From Mycobacterium sp. ELW1 (GTDB lineage: Bacteria > Actinomycetota > Actinomycetes > Mycobacteriales > Mycobacteriaceae), in NCBI RefSeq assembly GCF_008329905.1, contig NZ_CP032155.1, positions 2,852,001-2,916,000 of the forward strand: 64,000 nucleotides of DNA, in the 5' to 3' direction. The translations under genes and the position numbers were made by a program. Below are positions 8,578 to 18,310 of this stretch, in pieces (position 1 is the stretch's first letter; every line of letters starts with the position of its first letter). The notes under the pieces are model-generated. The model saw nothing but the letters and a program-made list of their open reading frames with translations, had not been told where the DNA came from and did not search any database.

Positions 8578-9888
8578 ATGACGTCGGTTGTGGTGGTGGG
8601 AAGCGGCTTCACCGGGTTCGAGTGCGCGCGGCGACTGCAGCGGCGCCTGCACCGGCACCACGCGGATGTGCAGATCACCCTCATTTCGCCGATCGACTAC
8701 ATGCTCTACACACCGCTGCTGCCCGACGTGGCCGGCGGCCTGGTCGATGCGCGGTTCGTCTCCATCCCGCTGGCCGGATCCCTTCCCGGGGTCAGGGTGA
8801 TCCGCGGGCGCGTCGACACAGCGGACCTGGCAGCGCACACGCTCGGCTACACCGATCCCGAGGGGCGAACCCACGAGCTGGCCTGGGATCGGCTGGTGCT
8901 CACGCCCGGCTCGGTGACCCGCCTTTTCGACATTCCCGGCCTGGCCACCTACGCCCGCGGGCTCAAGTCGATCGCCGAGGCGCTCTACCTGCGTGACCAC
9001 GTCCTCGAGCAGCTGGAACTGGCCGGTATCGACGCCGACCCCGCAGTGGCCGCGGGCCGACGCACCGTCGTGGTGGTGGGCGCGTCGTATTCGGGCACCG
9101 AACTGGTCCTCCAGCTCCGGGCGCTGGCCGATGCCGCGGCCCGCCAGATGGGATTCGACCCGGAATCGGTGCGCTTCCTGCTGCTGGACCTGGCCGAACA
9201 GGTGATGCCCGAAGTGGGCGAGAAACTCGGCAAGGCCGCGAGGAAAGTCCTGCACGAACGCGGCGTCGACGTACGGCTGGGCTTGACATTGACGGAAGTG
9301 CACGCCGATCACGTTGTGCTCAGCGATGATTCGCGGGTCGACACCCGGACGGTGGCGTGGGTGACCGGGGTGACCGCCGCACCGCTGATCGAGACACTCG
9401 GCCTGCCGACCGAGAGGGGCCGGCTGACGGTCGGCGCGGACCTGCGGGTGCCCGGCCACCCCGACGTGTTCGCCGCGGGCGACGCCGCCGCCGTCCCCGA
9501 CCTGACCCAGCCCGGCACGATCACCCCGCCCACCGCCCAGCATGCGGTGCGGCAAGGAAAAGCGTTGGCGCGCAACGTTGCCGCCAGCCTGGGATTCGGC
9601 ACCCCCAAGGATTACCGGCATCGCAACATGGGTTTGGTCGTCGACCTCGGCCCGCGCAAAGCCGTCGCCAACCCGCTCAACATCCAGGTCTCCGGCCTGC
9701 CTGCGAAGGCCGTCACCCGTGCCTATCACCTGTATGCGATCCCGCGCGGAGTCAACCGGTGGGCGGTCGGGCTGGCCTACCTCACCGACCTGATCTTCCC
9801 GAGGACTCTGGTGTCGATGGGACTTGCCAGCCAGGAGGACGCCCAGTTCTCGACCAGCGAGGGCATTCCGATGCTCAAGGCCGACTGA
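8578..9888 (+). CDS. NAD(P)H dehydrogenase, NDH-2-like flavoprotein
   Basis: A 436-residue pyridine nucleotide-disulfide oxidoreductase. The FAD site GSGFTG is at 8-13, a second dinucleotide site (VVVVGASYSGTE) lies near 165, and VFAAGDAAAV near 305 binds the FAD ribityl chain. The order matches type II NADH dehydrogenases, which pass electrons from NADH to menaquinone without pumping protons. There is no redox-active CxxC, which rules out disulfide reductases. It lacks a clear C-terminal membrane anchor. About 90 bp separate it from the divergent DUF2993 gene. Confidence 0.85.
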   Translation: MTSVVVVGSGFTGFECARRLQRRLHRHHADVQITLISPIDYMLYTPLLPDVAGGLVDARFVSIPLAGSLPGVRVIRGRVDTADLAAHTLGYTDPEGRTHELAWDRLVLTPGSVTRLFDIPGLATYARGLKSIAEALYLRDHVLEQLELAGIDADPAVAAGRRTVVVVGASYSGTELVLQLRALADAAARQMGFDPESVRFLLLDLAEQVMPEVGEKLGKAARKVLHERGVDVRLGLTLTEVHADHVVLSDDSRVDTRTVAWVTGVTAAPLIETLGLPTERGRLTVGADLRVPGHPDVFAAGDAAAVPDLTQPGTITPPTAQHAVRQGKALARNVAASLGFGTPKDYRHRNMGLVVDLGPRKAVANPLNIQVSGLPAKAVTRAYHLYAIPRGVNRWAVGLAYLTDLIFPRTLVSMGLASQEDAQFSTSEGIPMLKAD

Positions 9889-10989
9889 CTACAGATCCAG
9901 CGTCAGGTGGCCGCCCTCGGGAGCGCGTGACACACACGTCAGCATCATCCCCTGGGCCCGCTCGGGTTCGGTGAGAAGCGTATCTCGATGCTGCACAACA
10001 CCATTGACGACGCGGGTGCGGCAGGTGCCGCAGAATCCCTGCTGGCAGGAGTACGGCGCCGCCACCTGCTCGCGCTGCAGCGCCGACAGCAGCGTCTCCT
10101 CGGGCCGCACCGTCACCGTGGCACCCGTCGAGGCCACCGTCGCGGTGAACGTCGTGCCGTCGACCACCGGTGGGGCGGCAAACCGCTCGAAATGCAGTTC
10201 GACGTCGCCGCGGCCGCTCAGCGCCGCCCGAACGGCGGTGAGCATCGGGGCCGGACCGCAGGTGTACACGCCTGCGCCATCCGGGCAATCGCCCAAAAGT
10301 TCAGCAGCGGTGGGGATTCCGTGTTCATCGTCGGTGCGGATCTGCACCCGGTCACCGAACCTGCGCAGCTCGTCGAGGAACGGGATGGACTCGTGACTGC
10401 GTCCGGCGTAGATCATCGACCAGTCGACACCCAGCCGCTGCGCCAGACCCAGCATCGGCAGGATCGGGGTGATGCCGATACCGCCGGCGATGAACCGCAG
10501 CTGCCGGGCGGGGGAGCCGTAGCCGGGAACGGTGAGCGGGAACGCATTTCGCGGGCCACCGGTGGTCACCGTCGCGCCGAGTCCGAGGCCATGCACCTCG
10601 ATCGACCCGCCGCCACCGTCGGGAATGCGCCGCACCGCGATCCGGTAACTGGTGGGCACAGCGGGGTCGCCGCACAGCGAGTACTGCCGAACACGCCCAC
10701 TGGGCAGCCGGATGTCCACATGCGCGCCGGGATGCCATGCCGGTAGCGCCCGTCGATCCGGCGCCGCCAGCGTGAGTGCCACCACGTTCTGATCCCGTGC
10801 GACCACACGGCGGTCGACGACCTGCAGCGTGAACGTGCGCTCGCGGGCCCGCGGCATCGCCGGGCGTCGCACCGCGCCGCTGATCGCCCACAGCGCCGTG
10901 ATCGACGCATCGGTGAGGCGCAGCAACGGGTCGTGGCGAGTACGGCCCGATGCGCTCGGCGGCGCGGGCCGCAGCCGGGGCAGTCGCAT
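9889..10989 (-). CDS. 2Fe-2S flavin oxidoreductase (VanB/phthalate dioxygenase reductase-like)
   Basis: A 366-residue reductase. A flavin-binding barrel with RQYSLCGDP leads into an NAD-binding domain (FIAGGIGITPILPML and YTCGPAPML). A C-terminal plant-type ferredoxin domain has cysteines in CQQGFCGTC plus a fourth in MLTCVS. This order is that of class IA oxygenase reductases, which move electrons from NAD(P)H through flavin to 2Fe-2S. The start codon overlaps the stop of the upstream gene (CATCA on the plus strand), so the two are translationally coupled. A shorter start at 10857 is possible. The likely partner is the di-iron-type protein just upstream. Confidence 0.88.
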   Translation of the reverse strand: MRLPRLRPAPPSASGRTRHDPLLRLTDASITALWAISGAVRRPAMPRARERTFTLQVVDRRVVARDQNVVALTLAAPDRRALPAWHPGAHVDIRLPSGRVRQYSLCGDPAVPTSYRIAVRRIPDGGGGSIEVHGLGLGATVTTGGPRNAFPLTVPGYGSPARQLRFIAGGIGITPILPMLGLAQRLGVDWSMIYAGRSHESIPFLDELRRFGDRVQIRTDDEHGIPTAAELLGDCPDGAGVYTCGPAPMLTAVRAALSGRGDVELHFERFAAPPVVDGTTFTATVASTGATVTVRPEETLLSALQREQVAAPYSCQQGFCGTCRTRVVNGVVQHRDTLLTEPERAQGMMLTCVSRAPEGGHLTLDL

Positions 10990-11888
10990 CACAGGTGCGC
11001 GGCGCGGGCGGCCGGCGAACTGGCCAGGTAGGCGACCGCCTGCGCGGTGGACCCGACGTCCTCGGGCGAATAGTTCGGCCGGAAATAGGTCAGCGTCGTC
11101 GTGCCGAAGAGCTTGCGGTACTTGGGCAACAGGCCGCGTTTGGAGTCGTCGGCCCGCAGCTTCTGCATTCGCCACCAGCTCATGTCCAGGCTGGGGTCCG
11201 TCCGGCACAGAAACCAGGCGCCGCGGTTGAAGAAGCCGGCCATCAGTGTTGCCGCGATGGCCATCGAGCGGATCCGGTCGAGATAGCTGTCGTGGAAGTA
11301 GACCGCGACGTCGTGCGCAACGTTGCGGTGCTCGACCTCTTCGCTGCCGTGCCAGCGGAACACGTCGACCAGGGTGGGGTCGGCGCCGTAGTCGTCCCAG
11401 GCGCAGTTCAGCGCGAAGTCGCCCAGCACCGCGGTGTAGTGCTCGATCGCCGCGATCAGCCACAGGCGATCGCAGAGATTGTTCAGCCGCTTCCGTGGGT
11501 CAGCCGACGTGCTCGGCGAGAGCACCTGACCGAACACGTAGTCGAGCTGGCGCAGGATCGGCTCGGGGTCCACGCCGCGCGCCACCATCAGCTCCTGCAG
11601 GACCTTGTCGTGGGTGTCGGCGTGGGTGGCCTCCTGGCCGATGAACCCGCGCATGTCCTCGGCCAGCCGCGGATCCTTCACCAGCGGGAGCGCCTCATTG
11701 TAGGCGTCGACGAACCAGCGCTCGGCGACCGGGAGGACGATGTTGAGCAGCCCGACCATGTGCGATGCGACGGGATGGCCTGGAATCCAGTGCAACGGCG
11801 CGCCGGACACGTCGAAGGCGACCTTGCGGGCCTGGATCTGCACCGGACCCGGATCGATCTCGCGTTCGAAACGGCGTGGGCGCAGCAT
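10989..11888 (-). CDS. Putative di-iron protein of the 'predicted metal-dependent hydrolase' family
   Basis: A 299-residue protein of the family usually labelled predicted metal-dependent hydrolase (PF10118-like). It shows a ferritin-like metal pattern: a Glu in the first helix region (ERWFVDAYNE), ExxH in GQEATHADTH, a Glu in AAIEHYTAVLGDF and a second ExxH in SEEVEHRNVAHD. That arrangement is typical of di-iron carboxylate oxygenases rather than hydrolases. ATG 11888 has GGGAGG 7 bases upstream. The following gene encodes a 2Fe-2S reductase and overlaps it by 3 bases, which supports a redox role. Hydrolase versus oxygenase remains open. Confidence 0.75.
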   Translation of the reverse strand: MLRPRRFEREIDPGPVQIQARKVAFDVSGAPLHWIPGHPVASHMVGLLNIVLPVAERWFVDAYNEALPLVKDPRLAEDMRGFIGQEATHADTHDKVLQELMVARGVDPEPILRQLDYVFGQVLSPSTSADPRKRLNNLCDRLWLIAAIEHYTAVLGDFALNCAWDDYGADPTLVDVFRWHGSEEVEHRNVAHDVAVYFHDSYLDRIRSMAIAATLMAGFFNRGAWFLCRTDPSLDMSWWRMQKLRADDSKRGLLPKYRKLFGTTTLTYFRPNYSPEDVGSTAQAVAYLASSPAARAAHL

Positions 11889-11942
11889 GGGCAAACCTCC
11901 CGGCAGTGACTGCCGAGGAGTCTAGCTCGTCCCGGGGCGGGG

Positions 11943-12356
11943 TCAGCCGACCTGAGTCGGCGTGACGATGACGGTTCCGGGGGCACCCGGAGTCGGGCGG
12001 GAACCACCGTCGGACGGGATCTGCTGGGCGGGGGCGGTACCCGGTGCGCTGGGTGCCGGCGCGTCGGGCTGGGCAGCCTTGGTGCAGTTCAGCATCAGCG
12101 ACATCTTGCCGCTGGCCAGGTATTTCTGGCTCTGCACGATGCACTTGGCCTGCGGAACGTCGCTGCCCACCGAGCCGCCGAAGACCGTCGAGATGCCTTG
12201 GGCGTGCAGGATCGCGACCGCCTTGTAATACGGTTCGCCGAGGATGTTCATCGTGCCGCCGGCATTCGGGTCGGCGCTGCTGGCCCCCATGCTGAGGGCG
12301 GCTGCTGCCGAACTTGCGGCAAGCGCGCCGGCGGCCACCAGGATGAGCCTTTTCAC
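11943..12356 (-). CDS. Small secreted mycobacterial protein with Pro-rich tail
   Basis: A 137-residue protein starting at GTG with GGAGG five bases upstream. It has a signal peptide (KRLILVAAGALAASSAAAALSMG), a short globular domain with two cysteines (AKCIVQ and MLNCTK) likely to form a disulfide, and a Pro/Ala/Thr-rich C-terminus. The globular part (YYKAVAILHAQGISTVFGGS) has a PASTA-like feel, but I would not assign it. Its role is unknown. It is followed by the photolyase gene's 3' end, read from the other side of a 130-bp gap. Confidence 0.75.
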   Translation of the reverse strand: MKRLILVAAGALAASSAAAALSMGASSADPNAGGTMNILGEPYYKAVAILHAQGISTVFGGSVGSDVPQAKCIVQSQKYLASGKMSLMLNCTKAAQPDAPAPSAPGTAPAQQIPSDGGSRPTPGAPGTVIVTPTQVG

Positions 12357-12486
12357 TCCAACCTCCGTCTGTCTCTGCGGTCGAACATAGCCCAGGGAGC
12401 TTGGAGGTCGCTCTGCGAGCAGATCACACCAGCCTCTTGCGACCTCTATCGCCACAAGGGCATGGATTTGTTTCACCGGTGTGTGA

Positions 12487-13971
12487 CTAGAACGTCTCGC
12501 GGTGCCGTTCCTGCTCGACGACGGCGTCCAGGTCGGCCAGCCGCGCCATCGACGACACCGCGCGCGCAGTGCGGTTGTTGCCGGCCAGCAGGTCCTGGTG
12601 ACGGTGCACGAACGCCCAGTATCCCGCGGTGAAGGGGCATGCATCCGCTCCGATGCGGACCTTCGGGTCGAAGCTGCACGAGCGGCAGTGATCGCTCATC
12701 TTGTTCACGTAGGCACCACCGGAGGTGTACGGCTTGGTGGCGAGCAGGCCGCCGTCGGCGTGCTGGCTCATCCCGACCACATTCGTCGGCATCACCCACG
12801 CGAAGCCGTCGACGAAGGCGGTGGCGAACCACTCGGTCAGGGCCCGCGGCTGGTAACCGCGCTGCAGCGCGTGGCTGCCCAGCACCATCAGCCGCTGGAT
12901 GTGGTGCGCCCAGCCGCGGTCCCGCACACCGCCGAGCGCCTGCCGCAGGCATTCGGCGGTGACCGAATCGGCGTCGAGTTCGGTCCACCAGGCCGGCAGC
13001 GGGGTCTCGGCGTCCAGGGCGTTGTTGTCCAGATAGTCCGGGCCGAAGTGCCAGTACAGGTGCCACATGTACTCCCGCCACCCCAGAATCTGGCGGATGA
13101 ACCCCTCGGCGGCGGCCAGTGGGGCGTCGCCGTCCCGGTAGGCCTGCTCAGCGGCGTGCACGGCGTCCAGCGGGTGCAGCACCCCGAGATTCAGCGGCAC
13201 CGACAGAAGCGAATGCGACATCGCCCAGTCACCGCCCATCATGGCGTCCTCGTAGCGGCCGAACAGCGGCAGTCGACGCTCGATGAATCTCGTCAGCGCC
13301 CGGCGTGCCTCGGCCGGGGTGACCGCGAACAGCCGCGGTCCGTCGACGCCGACCGTCGGCAGATTCATCGCATCCAGGTCGCGGCGCACCTGATCGTCGA
13401 TGTCGTCTTCCCGCGGGTGGTACGGCGCGTCGACGCCGATCGAGTGACCGTTCTTGGGTGGGGACTCGCGGTTCTCGGCGTCGAAGTTCCACCGCCCGCC
13501 CACCGGCTCGGACCCGTCCATCAGCACGCTGAACCGGCGGCGCTGCTCGCGGTAGAAGTCCTCCATCCGGAACCGGCGGCGATCCCCGGCCCATTGGCGG
13601 AAGTCGTTCCGCGACAAGGCAAATCCGGGAGTGGGCAACACCTCGGCGACCACTCCGTCGCGCTGGAGACGCCGCACGAAGCGATCGGCGGCGAACGATG
13701 TCGGTTCGTGCACCAGCACCGGCCCGCCGTACTCGCGGAGCGCCTCGGTGTAGGTGTCCGCGCGTACCAGGGTTGCGCGCTCACCCAGGTCCGCTGCGGC
13801 GTGCCGCATCGCGGACAGCACCAGGTGCAGCTTCTGCCGGTGATAGCGGCGCCGTCGTAGCGCGGAGGTGGCCTCGACCAAGAACACCGGACGGTGCGCG
13901 TGTTCGCCGCCGTGGAACTCCCGCCCGAGCTGATCGGCGAACAGCCACAGCGGGGTGTCGTCAGCGCTCAT
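12487..13971 (-). CDS. Fe-S cluster bacterial cryptochrome/(6-4) photolyase
   Basis: A 494-residue photolyase-related protein of the PhrB/FeS-BCP class, which repairs UV (6-4) photoproducts with FAD and light. Four cysteines, C341, C429, C432 and C445, have spacings 88, 3 and 13, matching those I recall for the [4Fe-4S] ligands of Agrobacterium PhrB (350, 438, 441, 454). The FAD pocket region is seen in FIRQILGWREYMWH and WVMPTNVVGMSQHADGG. ATG 13971 is chosen. The next gene upstream ends 10 bp away, so the two may be co-transcribed. Confidence 0.9.
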   Translation of the reverse strand: MSADDTPLWLFADQLGREFHGGEHAHRPVFLVEATSALRRRRYHRQKLHLVLSAMRHAAADLGERATLVRADTYTEALREYGGPVLVHEPTSFAADRFVRRLQRDGVVAEVLPTPGFALSRNDFRQWAGDRRRFRMEDFYREQRRRFSVLMDGSEPVGGRWNFDAENRESPPKNGHSIGVDAPYHPREDDIDDQVRRDLDAMNLPTVGVDGPRLFAVTPAEARRALTRFIERRLPLFGRYEDAMMGGDWAMSHSLLSVPLNLGVLHPLDAVHAAEQAYRDGDAPLAAAEGFIRQILGWREYMWHLYWHFGPDYLDNNALDAETPLPAWWTELDADSVTAECLRQALGGVRDRGWAHHIQRLMVLGSHALQRGYQPRALTEWFATAFVDGFAWVMPTNVVGMSQHADGGLLATKPYTSGGAYVNKMSDHCRSCSFDPKVRIGADACPFTAGYWAFVHRHQDLLAGNNRTARAVSSMARLADLDAVVEQERHRETF

Positions 13972-13981
13972 CGGTTCGGTC

Positions 13982-15418
13982 CTACCCGCCGTTGCCGCGC
14001 AATATCTCCTCCGCACATCGCAATCGGGTATGCCCGGTTTCCTGCATGCAGACACGGACCGGGGACTCGGTCTCCGTCGGCGGAGCCGCCACGGCAGAAG
14101 TCGGCGACGACGTGACCACCGGATTGGGGATCTCGTCCTGATGCACCGACCACAGATAGCGGTTGGTGTACTGCAACTTCGTGCAGTAGGCGGTCGCCCC
14201 GTCGGCGGTGGTTCCGGTGGCGCCCGGCTCGGTGCAGTCCGAGCCGATCACCGCGGTGGGGGTCGGCTCGACGGTGACGGTGTCGGTCGCCGCGGTCGAT
14301 GGTGTCGTCGTCGCGACCACCGGCGGCGGTGGCGGGACAACCGGGGTGGTCGCTGTCGTCGTGGCCGTGCGGACGTTCTGGGCGGCAACGTCCTCCCCGC
14401 GGTCGCGGCCGGCGATGAAGGCGATCGCGACACCGGCGACCAGCAGCACCGCCAGGACGGGAAGCAGGATCTTCAGCCACCGATTGTGGGACTGCGGGGA
14501 CGGTTCGCCGGCGGGCGCCGCATCGGTGATCGGGGTCAGCCGGGTGGCCTCGGCGTCGGTGAGGCCGTCACCCGACACCGGGGTGGTGATGTGGTGGGCC
14601 AGGGCCCGCGCGAAGTCCACGCAGCGGTCGAACCGCTCCGCGGGATCCTTGGACAGCGCCTTGCGCAGCGCCCCGTCGAGGTTCGCAAGCTCCGGGCGGT
14701 GCTCGGCCAGGCTCGGCGGCAACGCCGACAGATGCTGGCTTATCACCACCGCGGGATTGGAATGCGGAAACGGCGGGGTGCCGGTGAGCAGGTGGTAGGC
14801 AGTGGCCGCCAGCGCATACTGGTCGGCCCGCCCGTCGAGGTCGCGGCCCATCAGCTGTTCCGGGGCGGCATACGACACCGTGCCGACCGTCATGTTGGTC
14901 TGGGTCAGCCCGCTGGCATCGTTGTCCCACCGGGCAATTCCGAAGTCCGCCAACAGGATCCGCTCCTCGCCGGAATCCTGCTTGGAGACCAGGATGTTGG
15001 CGGGCTTGACGTCGCGGTGCAGCAGATGGCGTTGGTGGGCGTAGTCCAGCGCCTCGGCGACCGCGGTGACGATGTTGAGCACCTCGGCCTGCGGCAGTCC
15101 GGTGGGGAAGTTCTTCAACAGATCGCCGGCATCGTTGCCGTCGACGAAATCCATCGCGATCCACAGCTGGCCGTCGGTTTCGCCCCGGTCGTGGACGCCG
15201 ACGATGTGGGGGTGCCAGAGCGTGGCGGCGATGTCCGCCTCCCGCTCGAACCGCGCCCGGTACTCGGCATCGCTGCTCACCGAGGCCGGTAACACCTTGA
15301 GGGCGTCGCGGCGGGGGAGCCGGGGATGCTGGGCCAGGTAGACCTCACCCATCCCACCCGCGCCCAGCAATCGCAGGATCGTATAGCCCGCGAATGTCTC
15401 GCCTTCGGCCAGCGGCAT
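13982..15418 (-). CDS. Membrane serine/threonine protein kinase (Pkn type)
   Basis: A 478-residue Hanks-type kinase. The glycine loop GAGGMGEVY is at 19-27, the ATP lysine K41, catalytic HRDVKPAN with D136, and DFG at 158-160, all intact. A single transmembrane helix spans about 314-337, preceded by a juxtamembrane linker. The outer part has a Thr/Pro-rich stretch and then a short domain with several cysteines. It most resembles the PknF group rather than PknB, since no PASTA repeats are present. Such kinases tune cell wall growth and regulators such as GarA, also encoded in this window, but no direct link is shown here. Confidence 0.93.
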   Translation of the reverse strand: MPLAEGETFAGYTILRLLGAGGMGEVYLAQHPRLPRRDALKVLPASVSSDAEYRARFEREADIAATLWHPHIVGVHDRGETDGQLWIAMDFVDGNDAGDLLKNFPTGLPQAEVLNIVTAVAEALDYAHQRHLLHRDVKPANILVSKQDSGEERILLADFGIARWDNDASGLTQTNMTVGTVSYAAPEQLMGRDLDGRADQYALAATAYHLLTGTPPFPHSNPAVVISQHLSALPPSLAEHRPELANLDGALRKALSKDPAERFDRCVDFARALAHHITTPVSGDGLTDAEATRLTPITDAAPAGEPSPQSHNRWLKILLPVLAVLLVAGVAIAFIAGRDRGEDVAAQNVRTATTTATTPVVPPPPPVVATTTPSTAATDTVTVEPTPTAVIGSDCTEPGATGTTADGATAYCTKLQYTNRYLWSVHQDEIPNPVVTSSPTSAVAAPPTETESPVRVCMQETGHTRLRCAEEILRGNGG

Positions 15419-15427
15419 GGCCTGATA

Positions 15428-16093
15428 CTACAAATGTCCTGCCCGGGCGGGTTCGGACGCGCTGAGCGCGGCAAGCTGGTCCTCGGTGACACCGAGTACG
15501 CGAAGGCACGCGTCGGCAACGTGGCCGGCCAGCGTGCCGGGGTTCGGGTGTGGGGGCGGTGTCCACATGTTCACCAGAGACTCGACCAGACGGAACGGAA
15601 GGTCGGCCGCGTCGTCGGCGATCCCGGTCGCGACCAGAACCACGCGGCTGAGGTCGAGGTAGGCCTGGCGGAGCCGCTCGCGTTCGGTCCAGAAGGTGGC
15701 CAGTCGCGCCTCCCTGAGCTCGGGCAGAAGGTAGAGGGCGCCCAGGTTCCACTGCGCTGTCAGCAGCTGGGCGCCATCGAAGGCGGCCAGGGCGTGCAGA
15801 GTGCCTGCGGCCGAGCGGGGGTCGCCACCCTGCTCGAGGCCGGACAGGAACGTCAAAGTCGGCGTCACGGTCTGGTGCAGTAGTGCCGACAGCAGCTCGT
15901 CCTTGGTCTTGAAGTAGTGGTAGAGCGAGGCTTGCCGGATGCCGACCGCCTCGGCGATGGCCCGGGTCGAGGTGCTGGCATAGCCGCGGCTGGTGAACAG
16001 TTCCGCCGCGGCGTCGAGGATCTCGTCCCGGGCGGTCGTGCCGGGTCTGCGCCGTTCGGTCAAGCGCGGACGGCCCGCCCGCGTTGTCTCCAT
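15428..16093 (-). CDS. TetR-family regulator of the divergent ureide operon
   Basis: A 221-residue TetR regulator. The HTH reads ILDAAAELFTSRGYASTSTRAIAEAVGIRQASLYHYFKTKDELL, a textbook example. A helical ligand domain follows. ATG 16093 is chosen; a GTG at 16150 would put the start inside a palindrome that is probably the operator. It is transcribed away from the nine-gene operon starting at 16313, and two palindromes in the 219-bp gap share the same half-site. It most likely represses that operon and itself, released by a ureide-type ligand. The regulation is inference from layout. Confidence 0.85.
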   Translation of the reverse strand: METTRAGRPRLTERRRPGTTARDEILDAAAELFTSRGYASTSTRAIAEAVGIRQASLYHYFKTKDELLSALLHQTVTPTLTFLSGLEQGGDPRSAAGTLHALAAFDGAQLLTAQWNLGALYLLPELREARLATFWTERERLRQAYLDLSRVVLVATGIADDAADLPFRLVESLVNMWTPPPHPNPGTLAGHVADACLRVLGVTEDQLAALSASEPARAGHL

Positions 16094-16140
16094 GGTCCGA
16101 TGTTGACCTACATCACCTGCGAAAAGACAGACCCGGGGAT

Positions 16141-16160
16141 TTTCTGTCACATGACAGAAA
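16141..16160. promoter_or_regulatory. Palindromic operator candidate 1
   Basis: TTTCTGTCA and TGACAGAAA form perfect 9-bp arms around a central CA. The core is CTGTC-N4-GACAG. It lies 47 bp upstream of the TetR start codon in the divergent control region, where a TetR-type repressor would bind. Confidence 0.7.
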
Positions 16161-16238
16161 CGCGGGATACCTATCGGTTACGCGCCGTCTTGGTTTGGTT
16201 ACGCCAGCGACACCCACCGCGACGAGAGGCCCGCAAAA

Positions 16239-16252
16239 CTGTCAATCGACAG
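16239..16252. promoter_or_regulatory. Palindromic operator candidate 2
   Basis: CTGTC-AATC-GACAG repeats the core of operator candidate 1 (CTGTC-N4-GACAG) 95 bp away centre to centre. It lies 60 bp before the start of the ABC ATPase gene, so it could control the operon promoter while the first site controls the regulator, or both could act together through looping. Confidence 0.6.
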
Positions 16253-16312
16253 GCTGATGGCTCACCGGTGAGCGCATCCTCGTGGACCCTCTGACCTTCC
16301 GGGAGACTCTGC

Positions 16313-18310
16313 ATGGCGAGCGCCGCAAGTGTCGCGCTGCGACCTGACGCACCGGCGACGACGCCGGGTGATGTGGTCGCCGCGGTGGATGATCTCTGTG
16401 TCACGTTCCGCCGCAACGGCAAGGACGTGCACGCGCTGCGCGGAGTGTCGCTGCAGATCGCGCCCGGAGAAATCGTGGGCCTGGTTGGCGAATCCGGCTC
16501 GGGCAAGAGCGTTCTGGGATTCAGCATGCTCGGCCTGCTCGGCTCCGCTAAGACCGCGGGCAGTGTTGCGGTCTGCGGAACCGACATGCTCACCGGCGCT
16601 GCCAAGCAGCTGCGCAAGGTTCGCCGGCTCGACCTCGGCGCGGTGTTCCAGGATCCGATGACGTCGCTGAACCCGACGATGCGGATCGGCAAGCAAGTCG
16701 AGGAAGTGGCAGGCAGCAGCGACGAGGCCCTGAAACTGCTGACCGCAGTTGGCATTCCGGATCCCGAACGGCGGATGCGGGCCTATCCGCACGAACTGTC
16801 CGGCGGATTGCGCCAGCGGGTGATGATCGCGATCGCGGTGGCCGGGAACCCCGAATTGATCATCGCCGACGAGCCGACCACCGCACTCGACGTGACCGTG
16901 CAGGCGCAGGTGCTGGCGCTGCTGCAGCGGCTGCGTGCCGAGATCGGCTGCAGCATCGTTCTGATCACCCACGACCTCGGCGTCGCCGCGCAGATCGCCG
17001 ACCGCATCGCCGTGCTCTACGCCGGGCGGATCGCTGAAATAGGACCCACCGCCGACGTTCTCGCCGCTCCCGCGCATCCCTACACTCACGGCCTGTTGCA
17101 GTCGCGGTTGACGCTGGACACGGCGCGGGACCGTCCGCTGGCGGCGATGGCCGGCCAGGTGCCCAGCCCGAGCGCGCCACTGCCCGGGTGCGCGTTCGTG
17201 CCGCGGTGTGCGCTGGCCCGCACCGAATGCTCCGCAACCCCGCCGGATCCGGTGGCATGCGCGGAGAACCGGGTGAGCGCCTGCATCATCGAGCCTGCGC
17301 AGATGCGCACCGAGTTGGCCGGCATCGTCGCCGCCGAGGTCGAGGCTTTCCCGGATCGTGCCGAGATCTCTCTCGAACAGCCGCCCGCCGTCGACGCCCG
17401 CACCGTCACCAAGACGTTCACCGTGCGCCGTCGCAGGCTGGACCGCTCCGGGGCATCCGGGGGCAAACTGCAGGCGCTGCGCGGAGTGTCGCTGACCGTC
17501 GCGCACGGCGAGTCGGTGGCGCTGGTCGGGGAGAGCGGCTCGGGCAAGTCGACGCTGCTGCGCATCATCGCCGGCTTGGAGAAGGCGACCACCGGCGAAG
17601 TCGAACTGGCCGGCGACACCCGCCCGCAGATGGTCTTCCAAGACGCCGGTGCCTCACTGACACCGTGGTTGTCCGTCGGCGAGCTGATCGGTGAACGGCT
17701 GCGTGGCACCTCGATGTCACGCAGCGAGCGCAAGGACGCTGTCGCAGCGGTGCTGGAGCGAGTCGGCCTTCCGCAGGATGTGGTCAAGTCGCGGGCCGCG
17801 CAGCTCTCCGGCGGCCAGCGGCAACGCGTCTCGCTGGCGCGGGCCACCGTGATCCCGCCGCAGGTGCTGCTCTGCGACGAGCCGACCAGCGCGCTCGATG
17901 TGTCGCTGGCCGCTTCGGTGCTCAACCTGATCGGCGAACTGCGCCGCACCCTGGACATGTCGGTGGTGTTCGTGACCCACGACCTGTCGGTGGCGCGGGT
18001 GGTCGCCGACCGCATAGCGGTGATGTATCTGGGGCGCATCGTGGAGATCGGCCCCGCCGAAGACGTGATCGGACGCCCGACACATCCCTACACCCAGGCG
18101 CTGGTCGACGCGATCCCCGACCTGGGTCGCGACTGCCGGGTGCTGGCAGGCGAACCCGCCAGCCCACTGTCACCGCCGACCGGCTGCGCCTTCCACCCGC
18201 GGTGCCCGATCGCGATCGACACCTGCAGCGACATCGAGCTCGACGTCCGCCTTGAAGGCACTCCCGGCAGCCCGCACCAGGTCGCCTGTATCGAACGGAA
18301 GGCGCGCTGA
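16313..18310 (+). CDS. ABC importer ATPase, two fused nucleotide-binding domains (DppD-DppF type)
   Basis: A 665-residue fusion of two peptide/nickel-type ATPases. Domain 1 has Walker A GESGSGKS at 59-66, signature LSGGLRQRV and Walker [13 protein letters not shown], then the C-terminal extension with a cysteine-rich segment ([15 protein letters not shown]) usual for the Opp/Dpp family. Domain 2 has Walker A near 404-411, [14 protein letters not shown] and [11 protein letters not shown], again ending with a [11 protein letters not shown] segment. It energises the two permeases encoded next. Its stop overlaps the next start (TGATG). It is the first gene of the ureide operon. Confidence 0.93.
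   Translation: MASAASVALRPDAPATTPGDVVAAVDDLCVTFRRNGKDVHALRGVSLQIAPGEIVGLVGESGSGKSVLGFSMLGLLGSAKTAGSVAVCGTDMLTGAAKQLRKVRRLDLGAVFQDPMTSLNPTMRIGKQVEEVAGSSDEALKLLTAVGIPDPERRMRAYPHELSGGLRQRVMIAIAVAGNPELIIADEPTTALDVTVQAQVLALLQRLRAEIGCSIVLITHDLGVAAQIADRIAVLYAGRIAEIGPTADVLAAPAHPYTHGLLQSRLTLDTARDRPLAAMAGQVPSPSAPLPGCAFVPRCALARTECSATPPDPVACAENRVSACIIEPAQMRTELAGIVAAEVEAFPDRAEISLEQPPAVDARTVTKTFTVRRRRLDRSGASGGKLQALRGVSLTVAHGESVALVGESGSGKSTLLRIIAGLEKATTGEVELAGDTRPQMVFQDAGASLTPWLSVGELIGERLRGTSMSRSERKDAVAAVLERVGLPQDVVKSRAAQLSGGQRQRVSLARATVIPPQVLLCDEPTSALDVSLAASVLNLIGELRRTLDMSVVFVTHDLSVARVVADRIAVMYLGRIVEIGPAEDVIGRPTHPYTQALVDAIPDLGRDCRVLAGEPASPLSPPTGCAFHPRCPIAIDTCSDIELDVRLEGTPGSPHQVACIERKAR

Noticed and set aside
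15428..16150. Longer start (GTG 16150) for the TetR gene
   Set aside because: It would start inside the palindromic operator candidate and add a region unlike TetR proteins; ATG 16093 fits the domain.
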